From NCBI GenBank assembly GCA_032622095.1, contig CP136068.1, positions 15,543,729 to 15,607,728 of the forward strand: a DNA stretch of 64,000 nucleotides, in the 5' to 3' direction. This document shows, one piece after another, positions 50,371-62,446 of the stretch (the stretch's first letter is position 1; each line of letters begins with the position of its first letter). The notes under the pieces were generated by a model, which saw only the letters and a list, made by a program, of their open reading frames with translations, did no database searches and was not told where the DNA came from. Position numbers and translations under genes: made by a program. This DNA comes from Siphonodentalium dalli. Lineage: Eukaryota; Mollusca; Scaphopoda; Gadilida; Siphonodentaliidae.

Positions 50371-51260
50371 ATGAAAATGACCACATTTTGGACAGATTTA
50401 AAGAAGAAACGCATGGATTCGCCTGTATATAGTAAAGAAAGTGATAAATCTGGTAATTTTCCATGGATGTCATGTACCATTAGGGGGTCAGAGGGTCTAA
50501 AGCCCCCCTCCCCACAATTTTGAGGAGTATTAGCCCCCCCCCCCTATTGGGAAAATGTGTCATTTGACCCAATTAAGCTTTTCCGGCACCCAGTAGCCTT
50601 ATCTGGGACCGTAGCCCCACCCCAAGTCGGGGGGGGGGGGTGATGGCATCACCACTAGAGTTACTGTCGTGCAAAACTGTCATGGCAGCTTTGTTAAACA
50701 GACAGTATGCCCTGCCATCTGGTAAAATTTTATGCCTGAGGCTGTGTCTGATGTTGTATCATAATGTTTCGATATTTAAATTGACTTATGGTTGCTTTAC
50801 ATTGCTATTAAAAAAACAACAAAAAATTATTTTCTGTTAATTTTGGTAAATATTTATTATAAATTGCCAATTCTGCACGAAAAGGGTTTAAAATTGGACA
50901 ATATATCCCTCTCAAAATGTATATTAACATTTCCTCTTCAATTTAGTAATATTATGGTATATAAGGACATACTTCAGTTATACAAGATGCATTAGCTAGT
51001 AAAATTGAAAAAAAAGCTAAAATTTTTTGCTTTATTTTGAGGATTGACACTAATTTTCAGGATGCCTCATATTGGAAAAATAAACCACTACTGCTCGATA
51101 TAATCCATTTTTGATTTCAGTAAGGTCTATATTTTGATAAAATACTATAAGAAACGCTGTTATTCACACAAATATATATATATATAAGAAAAATTTGAAT
51201 TTTACGAAATTTCACGTCTCACCATGATAAGTTGTTATTTCCATATTTTCTTATTTTCAA
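50371..51260 (+). repeat. Monomer 45, short
   Basis: Has GTCAGAGGGTC, GAGTATTAGCC near 50525, ATTTTATGCC near 50727, GCTAAAATTTTTTGC near 51016 and a rearranged empty site (ACAAATATATATATATATAAG near 51167). GAGTATTAGCC links it to long monomers 50 and 54 although it lacks the element. Confidence 0.95.
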
Positions 51261-52608
51261 ATGAAAATGACCACATTTTGGACAGATTTAAAGAAGAAAC
51301 GCATGGATTCGCCTGTATATAGTAAAGAAAGTGATAAATCTGGTAATTTTCCATGGATGTCATGTACCATTAGGGGGTCAGGGGGTCTAAAGCCCCCCCT
51401 CCCCACAATTTTGAGGAGTGTTAGCCCCCCCCCTATTGGGAAAATGTGTCATTTGACCCAATTAAGCTTTTCCGGCACCCAGTAGCCTTATCTGGGACCG
51501 TAGCCCCACCCCAAGTCGGGTGGGGGGGTGATGGCATCACCACTAGAGTTACTGTCGTGCAAAACTGTCATGGCAGCTTTGTTAAACAGACAGTATGCCC
51601 TGCCATCTGGTAAAATTTCATGCCTGAGGCTGTGTCTGATGTTGTATCATAATGTTTCGATATTTAAATTGACTTATGGTTGCTTTACATTGCTATTAAA
51701 AAAACAACAAAAAATTATTTTCTGTTAATTTTGGTAAATATTTATTATAAATTGCCAATTCTGCACGAAAAGGGTTTAAAATTGGACAATATATCCCTCT
51801 CAAAATGTATATTAACATTTCCTCTTCAATTTAGTAATATTATGGTATATAAGGACATACTTCAGTTATACAAGATGCATTAGCTAGTAAAATTGAAAAA
51901 AAAGCTAATTTTTTTTGCTTTATTTTGAGGATTGACACTAATTTTCAGGATGCCTCATATTGGAAAAATAAACCACTACTGCTCGATATAATCCATTTTT
52001 GATTTCAGTAAGGTCTATATTTTGATAAAATACTATAAGAAACGCTGTTATTCACACATATACATATATATAGGAATCAGGGAGCTAAATGTGTTTTAGA
52101 GTCGGGGAGCGAGTACACCGTGGAACCCTAAAGGTGAAGGTAACTGAAGAATGACCTTCACCTGATACATGCGACACGTTATTAAAGGATGACATCGCGT
52201 TTATTTGATTTGTACATAATATCTAAATAATTTAAACTGGTGAATGAATGGGGGAACGGATTTTTGTGAGCGGGAAATGTATTTAACTAGCTGTTGTAGA
52301 TTTGGGTTTTTCCAGATCAAATTTGGCTGTGAGATAGCCCTGTCGTACACTTGGGGATTTATTTTAAAAAGTAAACACATGACCTATGATTTTTCTTGCA
52401 TTTTCGTGATCAACTGGTGTCAATCTAGCTGGGTAAACATCACTGGTATGGCCTGCAGGCTTCAATTCAGCGAATTTGGCCGAAACGTTAACACTGTCGC
52501 CTATGGGAAACCATTTAGTTCCGTGATTCCTATAAGAAAAATTTGAATTTTACGAAATTTCACGTCTCACCATGATAAGTTGTTATTTCCATATTTTCTT
52601 ATTTTCAA
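51261..52608 (+). repeat. Monomer 46, long
   Basis: The G tract is interrupted by T (3 G, T, 7 G). T8 variant near 51906. Private GTGTTTTAGAG in the element. Strict long-short alternation starts here. Confidence 0.95.
52073..52530 (+). mobile_element. MITE-like copy, monomer 46, haplotype B
   Basis: Private GTGTTTTAGAG near 52091. Confidence 0.72.
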
Positions 52609-53494
52609 ATGAAAATGACCACATTTTGGACAGATTTAAAGAAGAAACGCATGGATTCGCCTGTATATAGTAAAGAAAGTGATAAATCTGGTAATTTTCC
52701 ATGGATGTCATGTACCATTAGGGGGTCAGGGGGTCTAAAGCCCCCCCTCCCCACAATTTTGAGGAGTGTTAGCCCCCCCCCCCTATTGGGAAAATGTGTC
52801 ATTTGACCCAATTAAGCTTTTCCGGCACCCAGTAGCCTTATCTGGGACCGTAGCCCCACCCCAAGTCGGGGGGGGGTGATGGCATCACCACTAGAGTTAC
52901 TGTCGTGCAAAACTGTCATGGCAGCTTTGTTAAACAGACAGTATGCCCTGCCATCTGGTAAAATTTCATGCCTGAGGCTGTGTCTGATGTTGTATCATAA
53001 TGTTTCGATATTTAAATTGACTTATGGTTGCTTTACATTGCTATTAAAAAAACAACAAAAAATTATTTTCTGTTAATTTTGGTAAATATTTATTATAAAT
53101 TGCCAATTCTGCACGAAAAGGGTTTAAAATTGGACAATATATCCCTCTCAAAATGTATATTAACATTTCCTCTTCAATTTAGTAATATTATGGTATATAA
53201 GGACATACTTCAGTTATACAAGATGCATTAGCTAGTAAAATTGAAAAAAAAGCTAATTTTTTTTGCTTTATTTTGAGGATTGACACTAATTTTCAGGATG
53301 CCTCATATTGGAAAAATAAACCACTACTGCTCGATATAATCCATTTTTGATTTCAGTAAGGTCTATATTTTGATAAAATACTATAAGAAACGCTGTTATT
53401 CACACATATACATATATATAAGAAAAATTTGAATTTTACGAAATTTCACGTCTCACCATGATAAGTTGTTATTTCCATATTTTCTTATTTTCAA
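52609..53494 (+). repeat. Monomer 47, short
   Basis: T8 variant near 53255. The G tract is 9. Confidence 0.95.
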
Positions 53495-54843
53495 ATGAAA
53501 ATGACCACATTTTGGACAGATTTAAAGAAGAAACGCATGGATTCGCCTGTATATAGTAAAGAAAGTGATAAATCTGGTAATTTTCCATGGATGTCATGTA
53601 CCATTAGGGGGTCAGGGGGTCTAAAGCCCCCCCTCCCCACAATTTTGAGGAGTGTTAGCCCCCCCCTATTGGGAAAATGTGTCATTTGACCCAATTAAGC
53701 TTTTCCGGCACCCAGTAGCCTTATCTGGGACCGTAGCCCCACCCCAAGTCGGGGGGGGGGGGTGATGGCATCACCACTAGAGTTACTGTCGTGCAAAACT
53801 GTCATGGCAGCTTTGTTAAACAGACAGTATGCCCTGCCATCTGGTAAAATTTCATGCCTGAGGCTGTGTCTGATGTTGTATCATAATGTTTCGATATTTA
53901 AATTGACTTATGGTTGCTTTACATTGCTATTAAAAAAACAACAAAAAATTATTTTCTGTTAATTTTGGTAAATATTTATTATAAATTGCCAATTCTGCAC
54001 GAAAAGGGTTTAAAATTGGACAATATATCCCTCTCAAAATGTATATTAACATTTCCTCTTCAATTTAGTAATATTATGGTATATAAGGACATACTTCAGT
54101 TATACAAGATGCATTAGCTAGTAAAATTGAAAAAAAAGCTAAATTTTTTTGCTTTATTTTGAGGATTGACACTAATTTTCAGGATGCCTCATATTGGAAA
54201 AATAAACCACTACTGCTCGATATAATCCATTTTTGATTTCAGTAAGGTCTATATTTTGATAAAATACTATAAGAAACGCTGTTATTCACACATATACATA
54301 TATATAGGAATCAGGGAGCTAAATGTGTTCTAGAGTCGGGGAGCGAGTACACCGTGGAACCCTAAAGGTGAAGGTAACTGAAGAATGACCTTCACCTGAT
54401 ACATGCGACACGTTATTAAAGGATGACATCGCGTTTATTTGATTTGTACATAATATCTAAATAATTTAAACTGGTGAATGAATGGGGGAACGGATTTTTT
54501 GTGAGCGGGAAATGTATTTAACTAGCTGTTGTAGATTTGGGTTTTTCCAGATCAAATTTGGCTGTGAGATAGCCCTGTCGTACACTTGGGGATTTATTTT
54601 AAAAAGTAAACACATGACCTATGATTTTTCTTGCATTTTCGTGATCAACTGGTGTCAATCTAGCTGGGTAAACATCACTGGTATGGCCTGCAGGCTTCAA
54701 TTCAGCGAATTTGGCCGAAACGTTAACACTGTCGCCTATGGGAAACCATTTAATTCCGTGATTCCTATAAGAAAAATTTGAATTTTACGAAATTTCACGT
54801 CTCACCATGATAAGTTGTTATTTCCATATTTTCTTATTTTCAA
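53495..54843 (+). repeat. Monomer 48, long (HOR position a)
   Basis: The element has the extra T and CATTTAATTCCG of monomers 43 and 52. It lacks the T8 variant, like monomer 52. Confidence 0.95.
54307..54765 (+). mobile_element. MITE-like copy, monomer 48, haplotype B plus extra T
   Basis: Same extra T and CATTTAATTCCG as in monomer 43. Confidence 0.72.
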
Positions 54844-55731
54844 ATGAAAATGACCACATTTTGGACAGATTTAAAGAAGAAACGCATGGATTCGCCTGTA
54901 TATAGTAAAGAAAGTGATAAATCTGGTAATTTTCCATGGATGTCATGTACCATTAGGGGGTCAGGGGGTCTAAAGCCCCCCCCCTCCCCACAATTTTGAG
55001 GAGTGTTAGCCCCCCCCCTATTGGGAAAATGTGTCATTTGACCCAATTAAGCTTTTCCGGCACCCAGTAGCCTTATCTGGGACCGTAGCCCCACCCCAAG
55101 TCGGGGGGGGGGGGTGATGGCATCACCACTAGAGTTACTGTCGTGCAAAACTGTCATGGCAGCTTTGTTAAACAGACAGTATGCCCTGCCATCTGGTAAA
55201 ATTTCATGCCTGAGGCTGTGTCTGATGTTGTATCATAATGTTTCGATATTTAAATTGACTTATGGTTGCTTTACATTGCTATTAAAAAAAAATAAAAAAT
55301 TATTTTCTGTTAATTTTGGTAAATATTTATTATAAATTGCCAATTCTGCACGAAAAGGGTTTAAAATTGGACAATATATCCCTCTCAAAATGTATATTAA
55401 CATTTCCTCTTCAATTTAGTAATATTATGGTATATAAGGACATACTTCAGTTATACAAGATGCATTAGCTAGTAAAATTGAAAAAAAAGCTAAATTTTTT
55501 TGCTTTATTTTGAGGATTGACACTAATTTTCAGGATGCCTCATATTGGAAAAATAAACCACTACTGCTCGATATAATCCATTTTTGATTTCAGTAAGGTC
55601 TATATTTTGATAAAATACTATAAGAAACGCTGTTATTCACACATATACATATATATAAGAAAAATTTGAATTTTACGAAATTTCACGTCTCACCATGATA
55701 AGTTGTTATTTCCATATTTTCTTATTTCCAA
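54844..55731 (+). repeat. Monomer 49, short (HOR position b)
   Basis: The A-rich stretch reads AAAAAAAATAAAAAATT near 55283, shared with monomers 53 and 56. The first C tract is 9. The tail reads TTATTTCCAAATG (55723-55735). Confidence 0.95.
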
Positions 55732-57081
55732 ATGAAAATGACCACATTTTGGACAGATTTAAAGAAGAAACGCATGGATTCGCCTGTATATAGTAAAGAA
55801 AGTGATAAATCTGGTAATTTTCCATGGATGTCATGTACCATTAGGGGGTCAGGGGGTCTAAAGCCCCCCTCCCCACAATTTTGAGGAGTATTAGCCCCCC
55901 CCCCCCTATTGGGAAAATGTGTCATTTGACCCAATTAAGCTTTTCCGGCACCCAGTAGCCTTATCTGGGACCGTAGCCCCACCCCAAGTCGGGGGGGGGG
56001 GTGATGGCATCACCACTAGAGTTACTGTCGTGCAAAACTGTCATGGCAGCTTTGTTAAACAGACAGTATGCCCTGCCATCTGGTAAAATTTCATGCCTGA
56101 GGCTGTGTCTGATGTTGTATCATAATGTTTCGATATTTAAATTGACTTATGGTTGCTTTACATTGCTATTAAAAAAACAACAAAAAATTATTTTCTGTTA
56201 ATTTTGGTAAATATTTATTATAAATTGCCAATTCTGCACGAAAAGGGTTTAAAATTGGACAATATATCCCTCTCAAAATGTATATTAACATTTCCTCTTC
56301 AATTTAGTAATATTATGGTATATAAGGACATACTTCAGTTATACAAGATGCATTAGCTAGTAAAATTGAAAAAAAAGCTAATTTTTTTTGCTTTATTTTG
56401 AGGATTGACACTAATTTTCAGGATGCCTCATATTGGAAAAATAAACCACTACTGCTCGATATAATCCATTTTTGATTTCAGTAAGGTCTATATTTTGATA
56501 AAATACTATAAGAAACGCTGTTATTCACACATATACATATATATAGGAATCAGGGAGCTAAATGTGTTCTAGAGTCGGGGAGCGAGTACACCGTGGAACC
56601 CTAAAGGTGAAGGTAACTGAAGAATGACCTTCACCTGATACATGCGACACGTTATTAAAGGATGACATCGCGTTTATTTGATTTGTACATAATATCTAAA
56701 TAATTTAAACTGGTGAATGAATGGGGGAACGGATTTTTGTGAGCGGGAAATGTATTTAACTAGCTGTTGTAGATTTGGGTTTTTCCAGATCAAATTTGGC
56801 TGTGAGATAGCCCTGTCGTACACTTGGGGATTTATTTTAAAAAGTAAACACATGACCTATGATTTTTCTTGCATTTTCGTGATCAACTGGTGTCAATCTA
56901 GCTGGGTAAACATCACTGGTATGGCCTGCAGGCTTCAATTCAGCGAATTTGGCCGAAACGTTAACACTGTCGCCTATGGGAAACCATTTAGTTCCGTGAT
57001 TCCTATAAGAAAAATTTGAATTTTACGAAATTTCACGTCTCACCATGATAAGTTGTTATTTCCATATTTTCTTATTTTCAA
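55732..57081 (+). repeat. Monomer 50, long (HOR position c)
   Basis: Has GAGTATTAGCC near 55886 and the T8 variant, like monomer 54. Confidence 0.95.
56546..57003 (+). mobile_element. MITE-like copy, monomer 50, haplotype B
   Basis: Consensus haplotype B. Confidence 0.72.
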
Positions 57082-57966
57082 ATGAAAATGACCACATTTT
57101 GGACAGATTTAAAGAAGAAACGCATGGATTCGCCTGTATATAGTAAAGAAAGTGATAAATCTGGTAATTTTCCATGGATGTCATGTACCATTAGGGGGTC
57201 AGGGGGTCTAAAGCCCCCCCTCCCCACAATTTTGAGGAGTATTAGCCCCCCCCCCCTATTGGGAAAATGTGTCATTTGACCCAATTAAGCTTTTCCGGCA
57301 CCCAGTAGCCTTATCTGGGACCGTAGCCCCACCCCAAGTCGGGGGGGGTGATGGCATCGCCACTAGAGTTACTGTCGTGCAAAACTGTCATGGCAGCTTT
57401 GTTAAACAGACAGTATGCCCTGCCATCTGGTAAAATTTCATGCCTGAGGCTGTGTCTGATGTTGTATCATAATGTTTCGATATTTAAATTGACTTATGGT
57501 TGCTTTACATTGCTATTAAAAAAACAACAAAAAATTATTTTCTGTTAATTTTGGTAAATATTTATTATAAATTGCCAATTCTGCACGAAAAGGGTTTAAA
57601 ATTGGACAATATATCCCTCTCAAAATGTATATTAACATTTCCTCTTCAATTTAGTAATATTATGGTATATAAGGACATACTTCAGTTATACAAGATGCAT
57701 TAGCTAGTAAAATTGAAAAAAAAGCTAATTTTTTTTGCTTTATTTTGAGGATTGACACTAATTTTCAGGATGCCTCATATTGGAAAAATAAACCACTACT
57801 GCTCGATATAATCCATTTTTGATTTCAGTAAGGTCTATATTTTGATAAAATACTATAAGAAACGCTGTTATTCACACATATACATATATATAAGAAAAAT
57901 TTGAATTTTACGAAATTTCACGTCTCACCATGATAAGTTGTTATTTCCATATTTTCTTATTTTCAA
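57082..57966 (+). repeat. Monomer 51, short (HOR position d)
   Basis: Has GAGTATTAGCC, a G tract of 8, T8 and GGCATCGCCAC (57353-57363), which breaks the palindrome and recurs only in monomer 55. Confidence 0.95.
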
Positions 57967-59316
57967 ATGAAAATGACCACATTTTGGACAGATTTAAAGA
58001 AGAAACGCATGGATTCGCCTGTATATAGTAAAGAAAGTGATAAATCTGGTAATTTTCCATGGATGTCATGTACCATTAGGGGGTCAGGGGGTCTAAAGCC
58101 CCCCCTCCCCACAATTTTGAGGAGTGTTAGCCCCCCCCTATTGGGAAAATGTGTCATTTGACCCAATTAAGCTTTTCCGGCACCCAGTAGCCTTATCTGG
58201 GACCGTAGCCCCACCCCAAGTCGGGGGGGGGGGGGTGATGGCATCACCACTAGAGTTACTGTCGTGCAAAACTGTCATGGCAGCTTTGTTAAACAGACAG
58301 TATGCCCTGCCATCTGGTAAAATTTCATGCCTGAGGCTGTGTCTGATGTTGTATCATAATGTTTCGATATTTAAATTGACTTATGGTTGCTTTACATTGC
58401 TATTAAAAAAACAACAAAAAATTATTTTCTGTTAATTTTGGTAAATATTTATTATAAATTGCCAATTCTGCACGAAAAGGGTTTAAAATTGGACAATATA
58501 TCCCTCTCAAAATGTATATTAACATTTCCTCTTCAATTTAGTAATATTATGGTATATAAGGACATACTTCAGTTATACAAGATGCATTAGCTAGTAAAAT
58601 TGAAAAAAAAGCTAAATTTTTTTGCTTTATTTTGAGGATTGACACTAATTTTCAGGATGCCTCATATTGGAAAAATAAACCACTACTGCTCGATATAATC
58701 CATTTTTGATTTCAGTAAGGTCTATATTTTGATAAAATACTATAAGAAACGCTGTTATTCACACATATACATATATATAGGAATCAGGGAGCTAAATGTG
58801 TTCTAGAGTCGGGGAGCGAGTACACCGTGGAACCCTAAAGGTGAAGGTAACTGAAGAATGACCTTCACCTGATACATGCGACACGTTATTAAAGGATGAC
58901 ATCGCGTTTATTTGATTTGTACATAATATCTAAATAATTTAAACTGGTGAATGAATGGGGGAACGGATTTTTTGTGAGCGGGAAATGTATTTAACTAGCT
59001 GTTGTAGATTTGGGTTTTTCCAGATCAAATTTGGCTGTGAGATAGCCCTGTCGTACACTTGGGGATTTATTTTAAAAAGTAAACACATGACCTATGATTT
59101 TTCTTGCATTTTCGTGATCAACTGGTGTCAATCTAGCTGGGTAAACATCACTGGTATGGCCTGCAGGCTTCAATTCAGCGAATTTGGCCGAAACGTTAAC
59201 ACTGTCGCCTATGGGAAACCATTTAATTCCGTGATTCCTATAAGAAAAATTTGAATTTTACGAAATTTCACGTCTCACCATGATAAGTTGTTATTTCCAT
59301 ATTTTCTTATTTTCAA
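57967..59316 (+). repeat. Monomer 52, long (HOR position a)
   Basis: Copy of monomer 48 at 4472 bp distance, with the extra T and CATTTAATTCCG in the element. Confidence 0.95.
58780..59238 (+). mobile_element. MITE-like copy, monomer 52, haplotype B plus extra T
   Basis: Same variants as the copies in monomers 43 and 48. Confidence 0.72.
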
Positions 59317-60205
59317 ATGAAAATGACCACATTTTGGACAGATTTAAAGAAGAAACGCATGGATTCGCCTGTATATAGTAAAGAAAGTGATAAATCTGGT
59401 AATTTTCCATGGATGTCATGTACCATTAGGGGGTCAGGGGGTCTAAAGCCCCCCCCCTCCCCACAATTTTGAGGAGTGTTAGCCCCCCCCCTATTGGGAA
59501 AATGTGTCATTTGACCCAATTAAGCTTTTCCGGCACCCAGTAGCCTTATCTGGGACCGTAGCCCCACCCCAAGTCGGGGGGGGGGGGGTGATGGCATCAC
59601 CACTAGAGTTACTGTCGTGCAAAACTGTCATGGCAGCTTTGTTAAACAGACAGTATGCCCTGCCATCTGGTAAAATTTCATGCCTGAGGCTGTGTCTGAT
59701 GTTGTATCATAATGTTTCGATATTTAAATTGACTTATGGTTGCTTTACATTGCTATTAAAAAAAAATAAAAAATTATTTTCTGTTAATTTTGGTAAATAT
59801 TTATTATAAATTGCCAATTCTGCACGAAAAGGGTTTAAAATTGGACAATATATCCCTCTCAAAATGTATATTAACATTTCCTCTTCAATTTAGTAATATT
59901 ATGGTATATAAGGACATACTTCAGTTATACAAGATGCATTAGCTAGTAAAATTGAAAAAAAAGCTAATTTTTTTTGCTTTATTTTGAGGATTGACACTAA
60001 TTTTCAGGATGCCTCATATTGGAAAAATAAACCACTACTGCTCGATATAATCCATTTTTGATTTCAGTAAGGTCTATATTTTGATAAAATACTATAAGAA
60101 ACGCTGTTATTCACACATATACATATATATAAGAAAAATTTGAATTTTACGAAATTTCACGTCTCACCATGATAAGTTGTTATTTCCATATTTTCTTATT
60201 TTCAA
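59317..60205 (+). repeat. Monomer 53, short (HOR position b)
   Basis: Has AAAAAAAATAAAAAATT near 59757 and a C tract of 9, as in monomer 49. It differs from 49 in carrying T8. Confidence 0.95.
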
Positions 60206-61553
60206 ATGAAAATGACCACATTTTGGACAGATTTAAAGAAGAAACGCATGGATTCGCCTGTATATAGTAAAGAAAGTGATAAATCTGGTAATTTTCCATG
60301 GATGTCATGTACCATTAGGGGGTCAGGGGGTCTAAAGCCCCCTCCCCACAATTTTGAGGAGTATTAGCCCCCCCCTATTGGGAAAATGTGTCATTTGACC
60401 CAATTAAGCTTTTCCGGCACCCAGTAGCCTTATCTGGGACCGTAGCCCCACCCCAAGTCGGGGGGGGGGGGGGTGATGGCATCACCACTAGAGTTACTGT
60501 CGTGCAAAACTGTCATGGCAGCTTTGTTAAACAGACAGTATGCCCTGCCATCTGGTAAAATTTCATGCCTGAGGCTGTGTCTGATGTTGTATCATAATGT
60601 TTCGATATTTAAATTGACTTATGGTTGCTTTACATTGCTATTAAAAAAACAACAAAAAATTATTTTCTGTTAATTTTGGTAAATATTTATTATAAATTGC
60701 CAATTCTGCACGAAAAGGGTTTAAAATTGGACAATATATCCCTCTCAAAATGTATATTAACATTTCCTCTTCAATTTAGTAATATTATGGTATATAAGGA
60801 CATACTTCAGTTATACAAGATGCATTAGCTAGTAAAATTGAAAAAAAAGCTAATTTTTTTTGCTTTATTTTGAGGATTGACACTAATTTTCAGGATGCCT
60901 CATATTGGAAAAATAAACCACTACTGCTCGATATAATCCATTTTTGATTTCAGTAAGGTCTATATTTTGATAAAATACTATAAGAAACGCTGTTATTCAC
61001 ACATATACATATATATAGGAATCAGGGAGCTAAATGTGTTCTAGAGTCGGGGAGCGAGTACACCGTGGAACCCTAAAGGTGAAGGTAACTGAAGAATGAC
61101 CTTCACCTGATACATGCGACACGTTATTAAAGGATGACATCGCGTTTATTTGATTTGTACATAATATCTAAATAATTTAAACTGGTGAATGAATGGGGGA
61201 ACGGATTTTTGTGAGCGGGAAATGTATTTAACTAGCTGTTGTAGATTTGGGTTTTTCCAGATCAAATTTGGCTGTGAGATAGCCCTGTCGTACACTTGGG
61301 GATTTATTTTAAAAAGTAAACACATGACCTATGATTTTTCTTGCATTTTCGTGATCAACTGGTGTCAATCTAGCTGGGTAAACATCACTGGTATGGCCTG
61401 CAGGCTTCAATTCAGCGAATTTGGCCGAAACGTTAACACTGTCGCCTATGGGAAACCATTTAGTTCCGTGATTCCTATAAGAAAAATTTGAATTTTACGA
61501 AATTTCACGTCTCACCATGATAAGTTGTTATTTCCATATTTTCTTATTTTCAA
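60206..61553 (+). repeat. Monomer 54, long (HOR position c)
   Basis: Has GAGTATTAGCC and a very short first C tract (5), the same as monomer 57. Confidence 0.95.
61018..61475 (+). mobile_element. MITE-like copy, monomer 54, haplotype B
   Basis: Consensus haplotype B; the last copy visible in the window. Confidence 0.72.
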
Positions 61554-62446
61554 ATGAAAATGACCACATTTTGGACAGATTTAAAGAAGAAACGCATGGA
61601 TTCGCCTGTATATAGTAAAGAAAGTGATAAATCTGGTAATTTTCCATGGATGTCATGTACCATTAGGGGGTCAGGGGGTCTAAAGCCCCCCCTCCCCACA
61701 ATTTTGAGGAGTATTAGCCCCCCCCCCCTATTGGGAAAATGTGTCATTTGACCCAATTAAGCTTTTCCGGCACCCAGTAGCCTTATCTGGGACCGTAGCC
61801 CCACCCCAAGTCGGGGGGGGGGGGGGGGTGATGGCATCGCCACTAGAGTTACTGTCGTGCAAAACTGTCATGGCAGCTTTGTTAAACAGACAGTATGCCC
61901 TGCCATCTGGTAAAATTTCATGCCTGAGGCTGTGTCTGATGTTGTATCATAATGTTTCGATATTTAAATTGACTTATGGTTGCTTTACATTGCTATTAAA
62001 AAAACAACAAAAAATTATTTTCTGTTAATTTTGGTAAATATTTATTATAAATTGCCAATTCTGCACGAAAAGGGTTTAAAATTGGACAATATATCCCTCT
62101 CAAAATGTATATTAACATTTCCTCTTCAATTTAGTAATATTATGGTATATAAGGACATACTTCAGTTATACAAGATGCATTAGCTAGTAAAATTTAAAAA
62201 AAAGCTAATTTTTTTTGCTTTATTTTGAGGATTGACACTAATTTTCAGGATGCCTCATATTGGAAAAATAAACCACTACTGCTCGATATAATCCATTTTT
62301 GATTTCAGTAAGGTCTATATTTTGATAAAATACTATAAGAAACGCTGTTATTCACACATATACATATATATAAGAAAAATTTGAATTTTACGAAATTTCA
62401 CGTCTCACCATGATAAGTTGTTATTTCCATATTTTCTTATTTTCAA
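61554..62446 (+). repeat. Monomer 55, short (HOR position d)
   Basis: Has GAGTATTAGCC and GGCATCGCCAC like monomer 51, but a G tract of 16. Private AAAATTTAAAAAAAAGC near 62190. Confidence 0.95.

Larger units (their letters stand above)
53495..57966 (+). repeat. Higher-order repeat copy 1 (monomers 48-51, long-short-long-short, 4472 bp)
   Basis: Four monomers with different private markers: extra T in the element (a), AAAAAAAATAAAAAATT (b), GAGTATTAGCC (c), GAGTATTAGCC with GGCATCGCCAC (d). The same order recurs in the next 4.48 kb. Confidence 0.88.
57967..62446 (+). repeat. Higher-order repeat copy 2 (monomers 52-55, 4480 bp)
   Basis: Repeats the a-b-c-d marker order of copy 1. Most of the differences noticed are homopolymer lengths, plus T8 in position b and a single T in the tail upstream of position c. 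Confidence 0.88.
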
